Shown here: positions 16,172 through 22,906 of the stretch, in pieces
Layout of the letters: every line of letters begins with the position of its first letter
Position numbering within the stretch: the first letter of the stretch is position 1
Origin: a virus
Strand: one strand, 5' to 3'
Virus record (IMG/VR): IMGVR_UViG_3300035182_002586
Span: 186,001-250,000 of that record
DNA: 64,000 nucleotides
Notes under the pieces: model-generated
Told to the model about the DNA's origin: nothing
What the model saw: the letters and a program-made list of their open reading frames with translations, nothing else
Database searches by the model: none
Position numbers and translations under genes: made by a program

Positions 16172-16550
16172 GCAAGTCGTGTGCGATGCTACGGAAGTGG
16201 GCCCGGGTCTCACGGCAGATGCGGTCCCCGGGCTTCACAGCTTCTCGACATGCTCGGGGCCGGTCCTCGTAGACCGAGCACGACGTGTTCTGGAGGAGGT
16301 TGCCGCGCAGGGCAACACAGGCGCAGATCTGAGCCCCTTTGAAGGGGCCCTGTCGCTGTGTGGCCCATCTCGTTCGGATGGCCCCCTCGCCAGCCATGTC
16401 CGACTGGTACACGTGGAGTCGAACAAACTTGGGGCCTAGACGCACCACATCTTCCGCCGTGACGTCACAGAGTGCAGGTTGATCTTCCGTGGAGACGCAG
16501 CAGGCACCGCACGTCAGACAGGTCTCTGCGGTGATGGTCTCCCGTGCCAC
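16149..16550 (-). CDS. YkgJ-like cysteine-cluster protein (133 aa)
   Basis: The start GTG at 16550 overlaps the upstream stop (TAGTG). CLTCGACC near the N-terminus and, later, CSVYEDRPRACR followed by GDRICRETR match the CxxCxxCC-and-RPxxCR arrangement of the YkgJ/UPF0153 family, thought to chelate zinc or iron. The spacing and the RP-x-x-C motif are intact. It is the last gene of the operon headed by the GHKL-metallopeptidase. Its task in a phage is unknown. Confidence 0.8.
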   Translation of the reverse strand: MARETITAETCLTCGACCVSTEDQPALCDVTAEDVVRLGPKFVRLHVYQSDMAGEGAIRTRWATQRQGPFKGAQICACVALRGNLLQNTSCSVYEDRPRACREAVKPGDRICRETRAHFRSIAHDLREGLELT

Positions 16551-16879
16551 TATCGGCCGTCCTGCGTGGGGTGCCACCCCATCGAGATCTCCAGCTCCTC
16601 GGCCACGTCTGCGGCCTGGAGGAGCATCCGAGCGAGGACGCGCGCCGTTCGCGGGCTCATCCCACGCTTGACCCCCTTCTCCTGGCCAATGAGGACGACC
16701 GGGGCGTAGGCCACACGGTGCTTGTTCGGAGCACCGTTGGGCAACGTCTCGGGGGCGTCCATCTGCCCTACGTACACATCGAGCGGCTCCCCCTTGCTCC
16801 ACTCGGGGTGTGTCATCATCGGGCGTTCGTTGATCTTGCGGGTCTTGATCCGCTGATACTTGCGTGTGTCCTCCGCCAT
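16550..16879 (-). CDS. Hypothetical protein (109 aa)
   Basis: The start is the ATG at 16879. It is basic at the N-terminus (KYQRIKTRKINERP), then has two short strands (DVYVGQMDAPETLP, HRVAYAPVVLIGQ) and a C-terminal helix (RTARVLARMLLQAADVAEEL). No family is recognised. It lies 68 bases after the GHKL-metallopeptidase gene and overlaps the YkgJ-like gene by one base. Confidence 0.65.
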   Translation of the reverse strand: MAEDTRKYQRIKTRKINERPMMTHPEWSKGEPLDVYVGQMDAPETLPNGAPNKHRVAYAPVVLIGQEKGVKRGMSPRTARVLARMLLQAADVAEELEISMGWHPTQDGR

Positions 16880-16947
16880 AGTCTTCGCTCCAGTCCAAGA
16901 TATCCTACCACGGTAGCGCGGCCGTGTACCCCTAGAACCGTCGGACG

Positions 16948-18396
16948 CTACTTCGCACTGTACTTCCGAAAGAAGTCGGGGTCTTTGAGGGCAAGGGACA
17001 CCATCTTCGCGCCGAGACGGGAGAGGGCGTGGTCGAACTCGTCCGTCAGATGCCCCCCGTACTCGTGCGACAGCTCGTGGATCAGGAGGTCGTTCACCTC
17101 TTCGGTCGCCCCCCGCTCGAACCACTTCTTGCCGAGGCGGTCGTGATTGAACGTGAGCTGCGCGCCGCCGTAGTTCGCGGCCCACCGGTCCGTCATGCGC
17201 CCTCGCTCGAAGTGCACGTCGACGGAACGGCCGAGGAGCTTCCACGCCAGCTCGTGGGCGTAGGTCGCCAGGTTCGTCATCCCGGGGGTCCACTCGGACT
17301 CGGGGATGTAGCGAGCGTCCCTCGCATCCGGGTCGTTGCTGTAAGGCTTCGGCGTAGGCGCGATGCGCCCCGAGGGAAGGGTAGCGCCAGTGCTACGGAT
17401 GTTCCTCCAGGCGTCCTTCGAGAACGTTCCGCCGGGGATCACTGTGTACCCGTCGGCCACGAGGCGGCGATTCGCCTCCGGATCCGTGGGGTCGAAGATG
17501 GCGCGCTTCTCCCCAAACTGGTGGGTGAGCACCGTGTCCACGGCTTCGGCGACGACACGCTCATCCGCGAGTGCTTCCTGGATCGCCGGGAGTGCGGCCT
17601 GGTCGGGCCGAAGGGTCTCGTGTATCTCGTTCAGCACGAGGACCGCCAGCTCCCGCGCATAGGCGGGAGTCACGTTGTCCCGATCCGAGTTGAGAGGGAT
17701 CTTCTGCATGACCTCGACCGTCCACGGGAGGTCAGTCTCGACGACGGGGATCCCCATCTCGTAGATACGCGAGACGTTATCGATCGGCTCGTACACACGG
17801 ATGGTGGTCTTGCGCGCCGTCTTGCGCAGGTAGCCTTCCGCGTCAGCGATCTCCGTGGGCAACGTGGCCTCGAACGTCCGAAGAGGGGTCCGGATGGGGA
17901 TGACTTCGTTGTTCAGCGTCGTGGGGACCGGAGGAAGCAGCAGCTTCGCGGCCCGGATCACTTGCGCGTACTCGTCGCGCGTCATGCGCAACACGCAGTA
18001 GAAGATAGAGCCTCGTTCGAGATGGTTCCGAACAGGGCGCCGGCCGTTCTTGTCGAAGGCGAAGCCCCCCTTGGTCGAGAGGACCTCGGCCTTCTCGCAT
18101 GCGGCGAGCACGAGCTTCTCGCCGAGGTTGAAACGCCCTCGCTTCGTGGGGTCGCTTTTCTTGTTCGATTCCGCGTACAGCGTGAACGCGTGCGTCAGGT
18201 CCGCGAAGCCATCCGGGTCGTCGTCCTCGACGAGCATCGTCACGAGAGGGCGCCCCTCGACAGGCTCCATCTTCACCGTGACTTTGCTGGTCTTGGTGTC
18301 CCACGCGTTCTGGACCAGCTCGTAGAGGATGAACTCCATCCCCTTACGCTTGAGCAACTTGGCCAGACCCTCACGGTCAACTTCGAACCAACCCAT
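16948..18396 (-). CDS. GHKL-type ATPase fused to an HExxH metallopeptidase domain
   Basis: The 482-residue protein starts at the ATG at 18396 with a GGAGGATCC ribosome-binding site. The N-terminus carries the Bergerat ATP-binding motifs: ELVQNAWD (26-33, N box), DDPDGF (59-64, G1) and GRFNLGEK (87-94, G2). These are the motifs of Hsp90, MutL, gyrase B and MORC ATPases. The C-terminus has LLIHELSHEYGGHL, with HELSH at 440-444, the zinc site of a gluzincin- or metzincin-like peptidase; a third ligand may be the following Glu, Asp or His residues. The joining of the two activities is unusual. It heads an operon with two small genes and has its own two-block promoter. Confidence 0.85.
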   Translation of the reverse strand: MGWFEVDREGLAKLLKRKGMEFILYELVQNAWDTKTSKVTVKMEPVEGRPLVTMLVEDDDPDGFADLTHAFTLYAESNKKSDPTKRGRFNLGEKLVLAACEKAEVLSTKGGFAFDKNGRRPVRNHLERGSIFYCVLRMTRDEYAQVIRAAKLLLPPVPTTLNNEVIPIRTPLRTFEATLPTEIADAEGYLRKTARKTTIRVYEPIDNVSRIYEMGIPVVETDLPWTVEVMQKIPLNSDRDNVTPAYARELAVLVLNEIHETLRPDQAALPAIQEALADERVVAEAVDTVLTHQFGEKRAIFDPTDPEANRRLVADGYTVIPGGTFSKDAWRNIRSTGATLPSGRIAPTPKPYSNDPDARDARYIPESEWTPGMTNLATYAHELAWKLLGRSVDVHFERGRMTDRWAANYGGAQLTFNHDRLGKKWFERGATEEVNDLLIHELSHEYGGHLTDEFDHALSRLGAKMVSLALKDPDFFRKYSAK

Positions 18397-18439
18397 GGAT
18401 CCTCCTACACCGCGGGGGCAGCGAAGCCTCCCGTACCCC

Positions 18440-18470
18440 CTCTACAACGTGACCTTGGGGGTGATCCATC
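18440..18470 (-). promoter_or_regulatory. Two-block promoter motif (GATGGATC-N16-TGTAGAG)
   Basis: GATGGATC (18463-18470), a 16-base spacer starting ACCCCCAAGGTC, and TGTAGAG (18440-18446), all on the minus strand. The start codon at 18396 is 43 bases downstream, so this copy has a normal leader with a GGAGG ribosome-binding site. Confidence 0.75.
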
Positions 18471-18503
18471 GGCGTAGGGGGACGTAGGGATCAACGCGAC
18501 AGT

Positions 18504-18548
18504 TTGCGTCTACCGTCGCGGTTCGCGGATCTTCCGATGGAGACGCAA
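18504..18548 (+). repeat. Inverted repeat upstream of the 18556 gene
   Basis: TTGCGTCT (18504-18511) and AGACGCAA (18541-18548) are perfect inverted copies 29 bases apart. The second arm ends seven bases before the start codon at 18556. It could be an operator for the plus-strand pair or a leader hairpin. Confidence 0.4.
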
Positions 18549-18555
18549 GAGTGAG

Positions 18556-19191
18556 ATGTCAGATTGGACGAGCCTCATCCAGAACGCCGTCGCGGGCCTC
18601 ATCACTGGGGGTGCCGGGGCGACGAGCACATTCCTCGCTGTTTTCAAGGACATCAAGAAGCGCCTGGACAGCGTGGAGAAGACTGTAGGGTCAGCCGGAT
18701 CCTCCATCGAACCCCGCACTGGCTTCTTCTTGCTCCTCGGGCAGCTCACCGAGGCCATGGACAAGGCCAACGAGGAGATCCGGAAGCTCCGTCGAGGGTT
18801 CGACAACCTCGAAGACGACCCCCCGGATTGGTTCACCCGCGCGATGAACCGTCGTCCGAGCTACGCGCCGGACCACTCACAGGACTACGAACGGATCGAG
18901 AAGATCGCGAAGAGCGCTCTCGACCGAGCGAAGCAGGTCGAGAGCGAAGTCGAGGAGATGCGCAAGGACGTGGACCGTATGAGCCGCGACTTCGTGAGTC
19001 AAGACAGCTTCGACCACGACTCCGCGAAGCGTCTCGAAGACATCCGGAAGCTCCAGGAGAACCTGTCCACCGTGAACGGGTTCCTCCGTGGAGTCATGGC
19101 GACCCTCGGGTACATCGACACACCGCCTCAGCCGCCGCCTCAGCCTCAGCCTCAGCCCACGACCCCGCAGCTTCCTCCGAGGAGAAAGTGA
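18556..19191 (+). CDS. Membrane-anchored coiled-coil protein (211 aa)
   Basis: The start is the ATG at 18556. Residues 8-30 (IQNAVAGLITGGAGATSTFL) form one Gly/Ala-rich membrane helix. A long charged coiled coil follows (KDIKKRLDSVEKTV; later YERIEKIAKSALDRAKQVES). The protein ends with a Pro/Gln tail of repeated PQ dipeptides. A single N-terminal TM helix with a long coiled coil fits an inner-membrane spanin-like or septum-binding protein, but no Rz-like partner is evident and the assignment is not made. The small gene at 19194 follows after two bases. Confidence 0.75.
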   Translation: MSDWTSLIQNAVAGLITGGAGATSTFLAVFKDIKKRLDSVEKTVGSAGSSIEPRTGFFLLLGQLTEAMDKANEEIRKLRRGFDNLEDDPPDWFTRAMNRRPSYAPDHSQDYERIEKIAKSALDRAKQVESEVEEMRKDVDRMSRDFVSQDSFDHDSAKRLEDIRKLQENLSTVNGFLRGVMATLGYIDTPPQPPPQPQPQPTTPQLPPRRK

Positions 19192-19193
19192 TC

Positions 19194-19451
19194 ATGAGCG
19201 CCAAGGAAGAGAACGACGCAATGCAGAAGCTCGCAGACGAGTCGGCCAAGACCGTCGAGTTGAGCCGCAAGTTCCACGAGGCGATCCGGAAGAGCGGGCC
19301 CCCGCCGAAGCGGGACAAGGACAGCACCCCGGTGCGTATCGCACCGCTCTACACGCCCTCGCCCATGATGTCCCCTTTCGCGAACGCAGCCGCAGCCGCA
19401 GCCCTGCTCGCGGACACCGCCGCAGCCGTCGCTGTGGTCGCGAAGAAGTAG
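19194..19451 (+). CDS. Small protein with Ala-rich hydrophobic C-terminus (85 aa)
   Basis: The start is the ATG at 19194, preceded by GAGGAGAAAG and two bases after the upstream stop, so the two genes are co-translated. The first 40 residues are a charged helix. Residues 60-83 (FANAAAAAALLADTAAAVAV) form one Ala-rich stretch that may be a tail-anchored membrane helix, ending KK. It may partner the coiled-coil protein before it. No family is recognised. Confidence 0.65.
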   Translation: MSAKEENDAMQKLADESAKTVELSRKFHEAIRKSGPPPKRDKDSTPVRIAPLYTPSPMMSPFANAAAAAALLADTAAAVAVVAKK

Positions 19452-19475
19452 TCGCCGCTTCTCCCCTCCCCTAGG

Positions 19476-19498
19476 CCCGGAGGCCAGCAGCCTCCGGG
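19476..19498 (+). terminator. Hairpin between 19451 and 19509
   Basis: CCCGGAGGC (19476-19484) pairs with GCCTCCGGG (19490-19498) around a CAGCA loop. The nine-base G+C stem lies 25 bases after a stop codon and ten bases before the next start. It has no U-tract. It could act as a terminator or, being so close, reduce translation of the next gene. Confidence 0.5.
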
Positions 19499-19508
19499 GT
19501 GAAGACCC

Positions 19509-19976
19509 ATGTACTCGAACGCGAACCAGATCATCCCGAACTTGTGGCAGGGAGCTGCACCCCCCGTCGGGGGCACGATCGCAGCCGCCGGGTTCACGAT
19601 GCTGGTGTTGTGCGCGCAAGAGTACCAGCCCGCAGCCGTTTACTTTCCTGGGGTCGAGGTGGTCCACGCCGCCAACGATGACAACTTCGAGGCGGTGACA
19701 CGAGAGCAGGCTGCCACCGCCCTTGCGGCCGCACGTCGGGTCGATGCAGCTCTCCGGCAAGGTCAGAAGGTCCTCGTCACGTGTCGCATGGGCCTCAACC
19801 GGTCGGGTCTCGTGACCGGGATCGCGCTCCACTTGTTTACGGGCCTCCCCGGTGTGGTCTGCGTCCGGAAGATTCGCCAGGCTCGACGCGGTGCGCTTGG
19901 AAACCCCATCTTCCGCGCGATGATCGGCCGTCTCGGGGCCGTGCAGCAGACCGACGACTGGTTCGAGGGGTACTAG
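19509..19976 (+). CDS. Dual-specificity-type protein phosphatase
   Basis: The 155-residue protein ends its core with VLVTCRMGLNRSG, the C-x5-R phosphatase loop: Cys92 is the nucleophile and Arg98 binds phosphate, followed by Ser99. The usual His before Cys is Thr here, as in some members. The ANDDNFEA stretch around residue 55 may supply the general acid. The N-terminus (NQIIPNLWQGAAPP) matches the start of compact DUSP domains. It would remove phosphate from Tyr, Ser or Thr, or from a nucleotide or RNA 5' end. The substrate is unknown. No protein kinase is visible in the window. Confidence 0.85.
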   Translation: MYSNANQIIPNLWQGAAPPVGGTIAAAGFTMLVLCAQEYQPAAVYFPGVEVVHAANDDNFEAVTREQAATALAAARRVDAALRQGQKVLVTCRMGLNRSGLVTGIALHLFTGLPGVVCVRKIRQARRGALGNPIFRAMIGRLGAVQQTDDWFEGY

Positions 19977-19989
19977 CGCAGACCCTCTG

Positions 19990-20020
19990 GATGGATCATG
20001 ATACCCCTCCCATTGTAGAG
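19990..20020 (+). promoter_or_regulatory. Two-block promoter motif (GATGGATC-N16-TGTAGAG)
   Basis: GATGGATC (19990-19997), 16 bases, then TGTAGAG (20014-20020). The spacer differs from the other four (ATGATACCCC...), which shows that the two blocks and their distance are the conserved part. The ATG at 20027 is six bases downstream. Confidence 0.7.
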
Positions 20021-20026
20021 AGTGTC

Positions 20027-20194
20027 ATGTCCCGCAAGAACAAGGTCGAGATCATCAAGGTCGAAGAGCCCACGCCCCGCAGCGCCGTGGCGCTCGCGAT
20101 GCAGCGCCGCTACGGCTACGGCGTGAAGATCTTCAAGGATCGCCGCGCCCCCCGCGGCGGCGCCAAGCGCCAGGATCACCACGAGGGTTGGTGA
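20027..20194 (+). CDS. Small basic protein (55 aa)
   Basis: The start is the ATG at 20027, directly under its own two-block promoter. The protein is rich in Lys and Arg (MSRKNKVEIIKVEE, QRRYGYGVKIFKDRR) and ends in a His-rich tail (RQDHHEGW). A small, separately expressed basic protein could be a host-takeover or nucleic-acid-binding factor. I recognise no family. It stands alone between a promoter and a terminator hairpin. Confidence 0.7.
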   Translation: MSRKNKVEIIKVEEPTPRSAVALAMQRRYGYGVKIFKDRRAPRGGAKRQDHHEGW

Positions 20195-20218
20195 TTGGCT
20201 CGGGTGGTGTAACTGAAA

Positions 20219-20256
20219 GGGCTCCACGGCGACGAACCAAGCGCCACCATGGAGCC
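20219..20256. terminator. Hairpin between convergent genes
   Basis: GGCTCCA (20219-20226, with one extra base) pairs with TGGAGCC (20250-20256), extended by AAG/CTT on the outside. It lies between the stop at 20194 and the minus-strand stop at 20262. There is no clear U-tract. Confidence 0.45.
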
Positions 20257-20261
20257 TTCGG

Positions 20262-20459
20262 TCATTTCTCCGGCGTAGGAAGCGTCGGATCCGACGGATC
20301 CGACGGCAGCTTCTTGACCTCCAGACGCGCGATCTTCCAGGCGCGCTGAACGACCCAAGACAGGGATCGGTCGAGTCTGGCCGCCTCGTCCTTGATCTCC
20401 TGGAGGGTCTCCTCCGGGAAGTAGAGTGACTGCTTCCTTTTATCCGTCGTGTTGTTCAT
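20262..20459 (-). CDS. Ribbon-helix-helix protein (65 aa), myxobacterial-type
   Basis: The start is the ATG at 20459. KQSLYFPEETLQEIKDEAAR is the strand and first helix of a CopG/Arc-type fold, and LDRSLSWVVQRAWKIAR completes it. This exact flavour (SLYFPEE...LDRSLSW) matches, as far as I recall, a small TIGR-type family largely limited to Myxococcales, which hints at the host. Such proteins bind DNA as dimers and usually repress transcription. Its start codon overlaps that of the divergent HNH gene (CATG), so the usual upstream operator region is missing. Confidence 0.8.
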   Translation of the reverse strand: MNNTTDKRKQSLYFPEETLQEIKDEAARLDRSLSWVVQRAWKIARLEVKKLPSDPSDPTLPTPEK

Positions 20460-21000
20460 GGAGAAGACCTGCTTCACTTGTGGGGTGTATAAGGACACTT
20501 CCGACTTCTATCGGGACAAGTCCAAGAGTGACGGCCTCAGCTATCAGTGCAAGGGTTGCACTTCGATACGGGTCAAGCAGCGCAACTGGAGACCGTCAAA
20601 GATTTGTTTGGAGAGTGGGTGTGCTAAAGTAGCTAGACGTAGAGGGCTGTGTCCTAAACACTTTCATCGTAAGTTCGTGAACCCAGACTATCTGCGGCGG
20701 CGAGAGGGTGGGACAATCACACCGGATGGGTACATTGTCATTGTTCGAAAGGGTCATCCTAACGCGACGACCAACGGAGGCATTCTAGAGCACCGGTGGG
20801 TGATGTCGGAGTTCCTGGAGCGTCCCCTGCGAGACAATGAGTACGTACACCACAAGAACGGAGTTCGAGACGACAACCGTTTGGAGAACCTGGAGTTGTG
20901 GTGTTCGTCACAACCTCCGGGGCAACGCGTCACCGATCTCCTCGCATGGGCTCGTGAGATCCTGAGTGTGTATGCAGGGGACGAGCTAAAAGTAACCTGA
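20458..21000 (+). CDS. HNH homing endonuclease with N-terminal zinc fingers
   Basis: The start is the ATG at 20458 (MEKTCFTCG). Residues 5-34 form a CxxC...CKGC zinc finger, then a second Cys-rich finger follows (ICLESGCAKVARRRGLCPKH). The HNH core is LEHRWVMSEFL..., YVHHKNGVRDDNRLENLELW, with the HH pair and Asn typical of phage homing enzymes. Base composition is visibly more A+T-rich than the neighbours (for example 20580-20690), a sign of separate origin. It would cut DNA at a specific site to spread itself. Confidence 0.9.
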   Translation: MEKTCFTCGVYKDTSDFYRDKSKSDGLSYQCKGCTSIRVKQRNWRPSKICLESGCAKVARRRGLCPKHFHRKFVNPDYLRRREGGTITPDGYIVIVRKGHPNATTNGGILEHRWVMSEFLERPLRDNEYVHHKNGVRDDNRLENLELWCSSQPPGQRVTDLLAWAREILSVYAGDELKVT

Positions 21001-21002
21001 CC

Positions 21003-21779
21003 ATGCCTCGCACAATCGTCTTCGGTGACATCCACGGAATGCTCGACGAGCTACGTCGACTGATCGACGCACTCAAGGTCGAACAGGAGGATCGTCTTGT
21101 CTTCCTCGGAGACCTCATCGACAAGGGCCCGGACTCGCAGGGTGTTGTCCAATTCGTCCGTGAGAACGGGTGGAAGTGTCTCAAAGGCAACCATGAGGAG
21201 ACGGCTCTGCGCTGGCTTCGGCACGAGGAGAAGCACGCTGCGAACCCGAAGTACGAGAACCCGATGAAGATCGGGCCGGACCGGTTCGCACCCTGGCTGA
21301 CCCTCAAGCCCGAGGACGTGGCCTGGCTGCGCACGCTCCCCGTCACCGCCGACCTCGGGGGCGGCACCATCGCGGTGCACGCGGGCTTCATGCCGCGCAT
21401 CCCGATCGACAAGCAGGAGAAGAATCACATCCTGCGGTTGCGGTGGGTCGACGACACCACAGGTAAGCCTGTGCCCATGGACCGCTCCCCCGACGGCATC
21501 AAAGTACCCGAGGGCACCCATCCGTGGATGGAGGTCTGGGACGGCCCTCAGGGGGTCGTCTACGGGCACGTCGTCCACACCCTCGACGTGCCCCGGGTAG
21601 ACATCCGACCCGGTGGGGTCAGAGCGTGGTGTTACGGCATCGACACCGGAGGCGTCCACGGAGGGCGGCTCACGGCCCTCGTCTTCGCAGACGAGACCTC
21701 GGCCCCGCAGATCGTCCAGGTCAACGCTGATCGGGTCTACGTGCCGTTCGGCATCCACGGAAACGGCAAGATGGACTGA
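21003..21779 (+). CDS. PPP-type metallophosphatase
   Basis: The 258-residue protein has every motif of the calcineurin-like superfamily in order: GDIHG (8-12), GDLIDKGPDS (36-45), GNHE (62-65), HAG (126-128), then VVYGHVVH and CYGIDTG. It uses two metal ions to remove phosphate from protein Ser/Thr or to cleave dinucleoside polyphosphates; lambda phosphatase and ApaH share the layout. The His at GNHE and the YGH His are present, so it should be active. It starts two bases after the HNH stop and ends in an inverted repeat shared with the convergent gene. Confidence 0.9.
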   Translation: MPRTIVFGDIHGMLDELRRLIDALKVEQEDRLVFLGDLIDKGPDSQGVVQFVRENGWKCLKGNHEETALRWLRHEEKHAANPKYENPMKIGPDRFAPWLTLKPEDVAWLRTLPVTADLGGGTIAVHAGFMPRIPIDKQEKNHILRLRWVDDTTGKPVPMDRSPDGIKVPEGTHPWMEVWDGPQGVVYGHVVHTLDVPRVDIRPGGVRAWCYGIDTGGVHGGRLTALVFADETSAPQIVQVNADRVYVPFGIHGNGKMD

Positions 21780-21803
21780 TCCTGCGTGGGGTCAATCCAT
21801 CTT
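21768..21803. terminator. Inverted repeat carrying both stop codons of convergent genes
   Basis: AAGATGGACTGA (21768-21779) and TCAATCCATCTT (21792-21803) pair over 12 bases with one mismatch around a 12-base loop. Each arm encodes the last three residues and stop (KMD, stop) of its own gene, so both proteins end identically. It likely acts as a bidirectional terminator. Confidence 0.65.
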
Positions 21804-22205
21804 CTGCCTTGGGAAGGTCCTCTGGATCACGTGCACGTGATCTGTGGTAACTCCCATCATCTCGCGGATGATGTTGATCGCAAGCCCCGCGTTGAAGTCC
21901 TTACACGAGAAAGCGTCAAGGCTGAACTTGTTCTGGAGGGGCCATGCGTGGAGCGACAGGTGACTCGTCGAGATCACCTGGATCGACGAAATGCCGCCCT
22001 CATCCTCGAACGTCCCCGTGCGCTTGACGCGTTCGAGTACTTCTGGATCTACCGGGACTTCGTACACTTGCGCCTTGTCGAGGGGCTTCATTTCCAACGC
22101 CTCGACGATCTTCGCGAACAGGTCTTCCAAACGCTCGCGCGTGAAGACCGACGAATCCGCTACGTACGCGTCCATGACGAGGTGGAGCCCGGCCGAGTCT
22201 TTCAT
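21792..22205 (-). CDS. S-adenosylmethionine decarboxylase-family proenzyme
   Basis: The 137-residue protein matches the short prokaryotic SpeD/SpeH form. GLHLVMDAY is the first strand. ISTSHLSLHAWP holds Ser81 (the pyruvoyl-forming residue) and His86, and FSLDAFSC holds Cys101; the +5 and +20 spacing from Ser to His and Cys is that of the family. The Glu that usually precedes the cleaved Ser is Thr80. The family makes decarboxylated AdoMet for polyamines. Some phage members are reported to act instead on ornithine or arginine. The start ATG at 22205 overlaps the stop of the GIY-YIG gene (ATGA). Confidence 0.85.
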   Translation of the reverse strand: MKDSAGLHLVMDAYVADSSVFTRERLEDLFAKIVEALEMKPLDKAQVYEVPVDPEVLERVKRTGTFEDEGGISSIQVISTSHLSLHAWPLQNKFSLDAFSCKDFNAGLAINIIREMMGVTTDHVHVIQRTFPRQKMD

Positions 22206-22903
22206 TGAGAGTCTTCCTTTTCCGTACGCGCACGTTTGGCAGCGGCGACTTTAGCCCCGTGGCCCGGAGGCTTAGGGCGTCCCCGTTGATAAGCTCCGAT
22301 CTTCTCTCGGTGTTCATCGGACAACTTCCGCCCCAACATCTTGCCCTTCATCGCAGCAGCGATCTTGGCTCGATGTTCCTCGGACTTTGGTTGCCCTCGT
22401 CGGGCCTGGCTCATTGCAGCTCGACGCTCAGCAGAAAATGGTACGCCTCGGTGTGCCTCAATCAGACTTGTTACATGTTCCACTTGTGCAGGAGATCGAG
22501 GCTTCCCGCGTTGCGCGGCTCCGATCCTCTCCCGATGCGTGGGGGTCAGGGGCTTCCCTTTTAGAGCAGCCGACACCTTTGCCCGACTCTCAGCAGAGAG
22601 AGTCTTACCCCCTCGTCCTCCGCTCTCTATGTTGTACCCAAACTCCGGTTGGTCCGACTTGAAGTAAGACACCCAGTAGCGCTCTCGCTCGTAGGCCGCA
22701 TCCTCAGTGATACACCACTCAAGAACCTTGAACTCAAATTCACTCTGCCCGTACTTCTTTAGAGCACGGCCAATGCAAGTCTCTGGGCAGGTCCGTCGTG
22801 CATCTGTGTGATGAGCACGCCACCGTGTTACGGCGTGATTCGCCTTGCCCACGTAGCGTTTACCAGACGCGCAGTGAGTAATTACGTAGACACAAGGCTT
22901 CAT
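22202..22903 (-). CDS. GIY-YIG homing endonuclease with NUMOD3 repeats
   Basis: Residues 1-95 are the catalytic domain: CVYVIT and RYVGKA represent the GIY and YIG elements, followed by TRWRAHH (the catalytic Arg helix) and AYERERYWVSYF with the metal-binding Glu, ending at FGYNIESGG. The rest is a row of short helical DNA-binding repeats (LSAESRAKVSAALKGK, SEEHRAKIAAAMKGK, LSDEHREKIGAYQRG) of the NUMOD3 kind. It would make site-specific cuts for its own spread. It is inserted between an exported protein gene and the AdoMet decarboxylase gene, overlapping the latter by four bases. Confidence 0.9.
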   Translation of the reverse strand: MKPCVYVITHCASGKRYVGKANHAVTRWRAHHTDARRTCPETCIGRALKKYGQSEFEFKVLEWCITEDAAYERERYWVSYFKSDQPEFGYNIESGGRGGKTLSAESRAKVSAALKGKPLTPTHRERIGAAQRGKPRSPAQVEHVTSLIEAHRGVPFSAERRAAMSQARRGQPKSEEHRAKIAAAMKGKMLGRKLSDEHREKIGAYQRGRPKPPGHGAKVAAAKRARTEKEDSQ

Positions 22904-22906
22904 GTC

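Noticed and set aside
17029-18477. Long open frame on the plus strand (482 codons)
   Set aside because: It lies opposite the GHKL-metallopeptidase gene and has low-complexity Arg/Val composition typical of an antisense shadow in G+C-rich DNA.
18556-19191. Coiled-coil membrane protein as an Rz-type spanin
   Set aside because: The topology fits, but no small outer-membrane lipoprotein partner is nested or adjacent and no family match is recognised.
21795-21802. GATGGATT resembling the first promoter block on the minus strand
   Set aside because: It is part of the C-terminal codons and shared terminator repeat, and no TGTAGAG follows at 16 bases.
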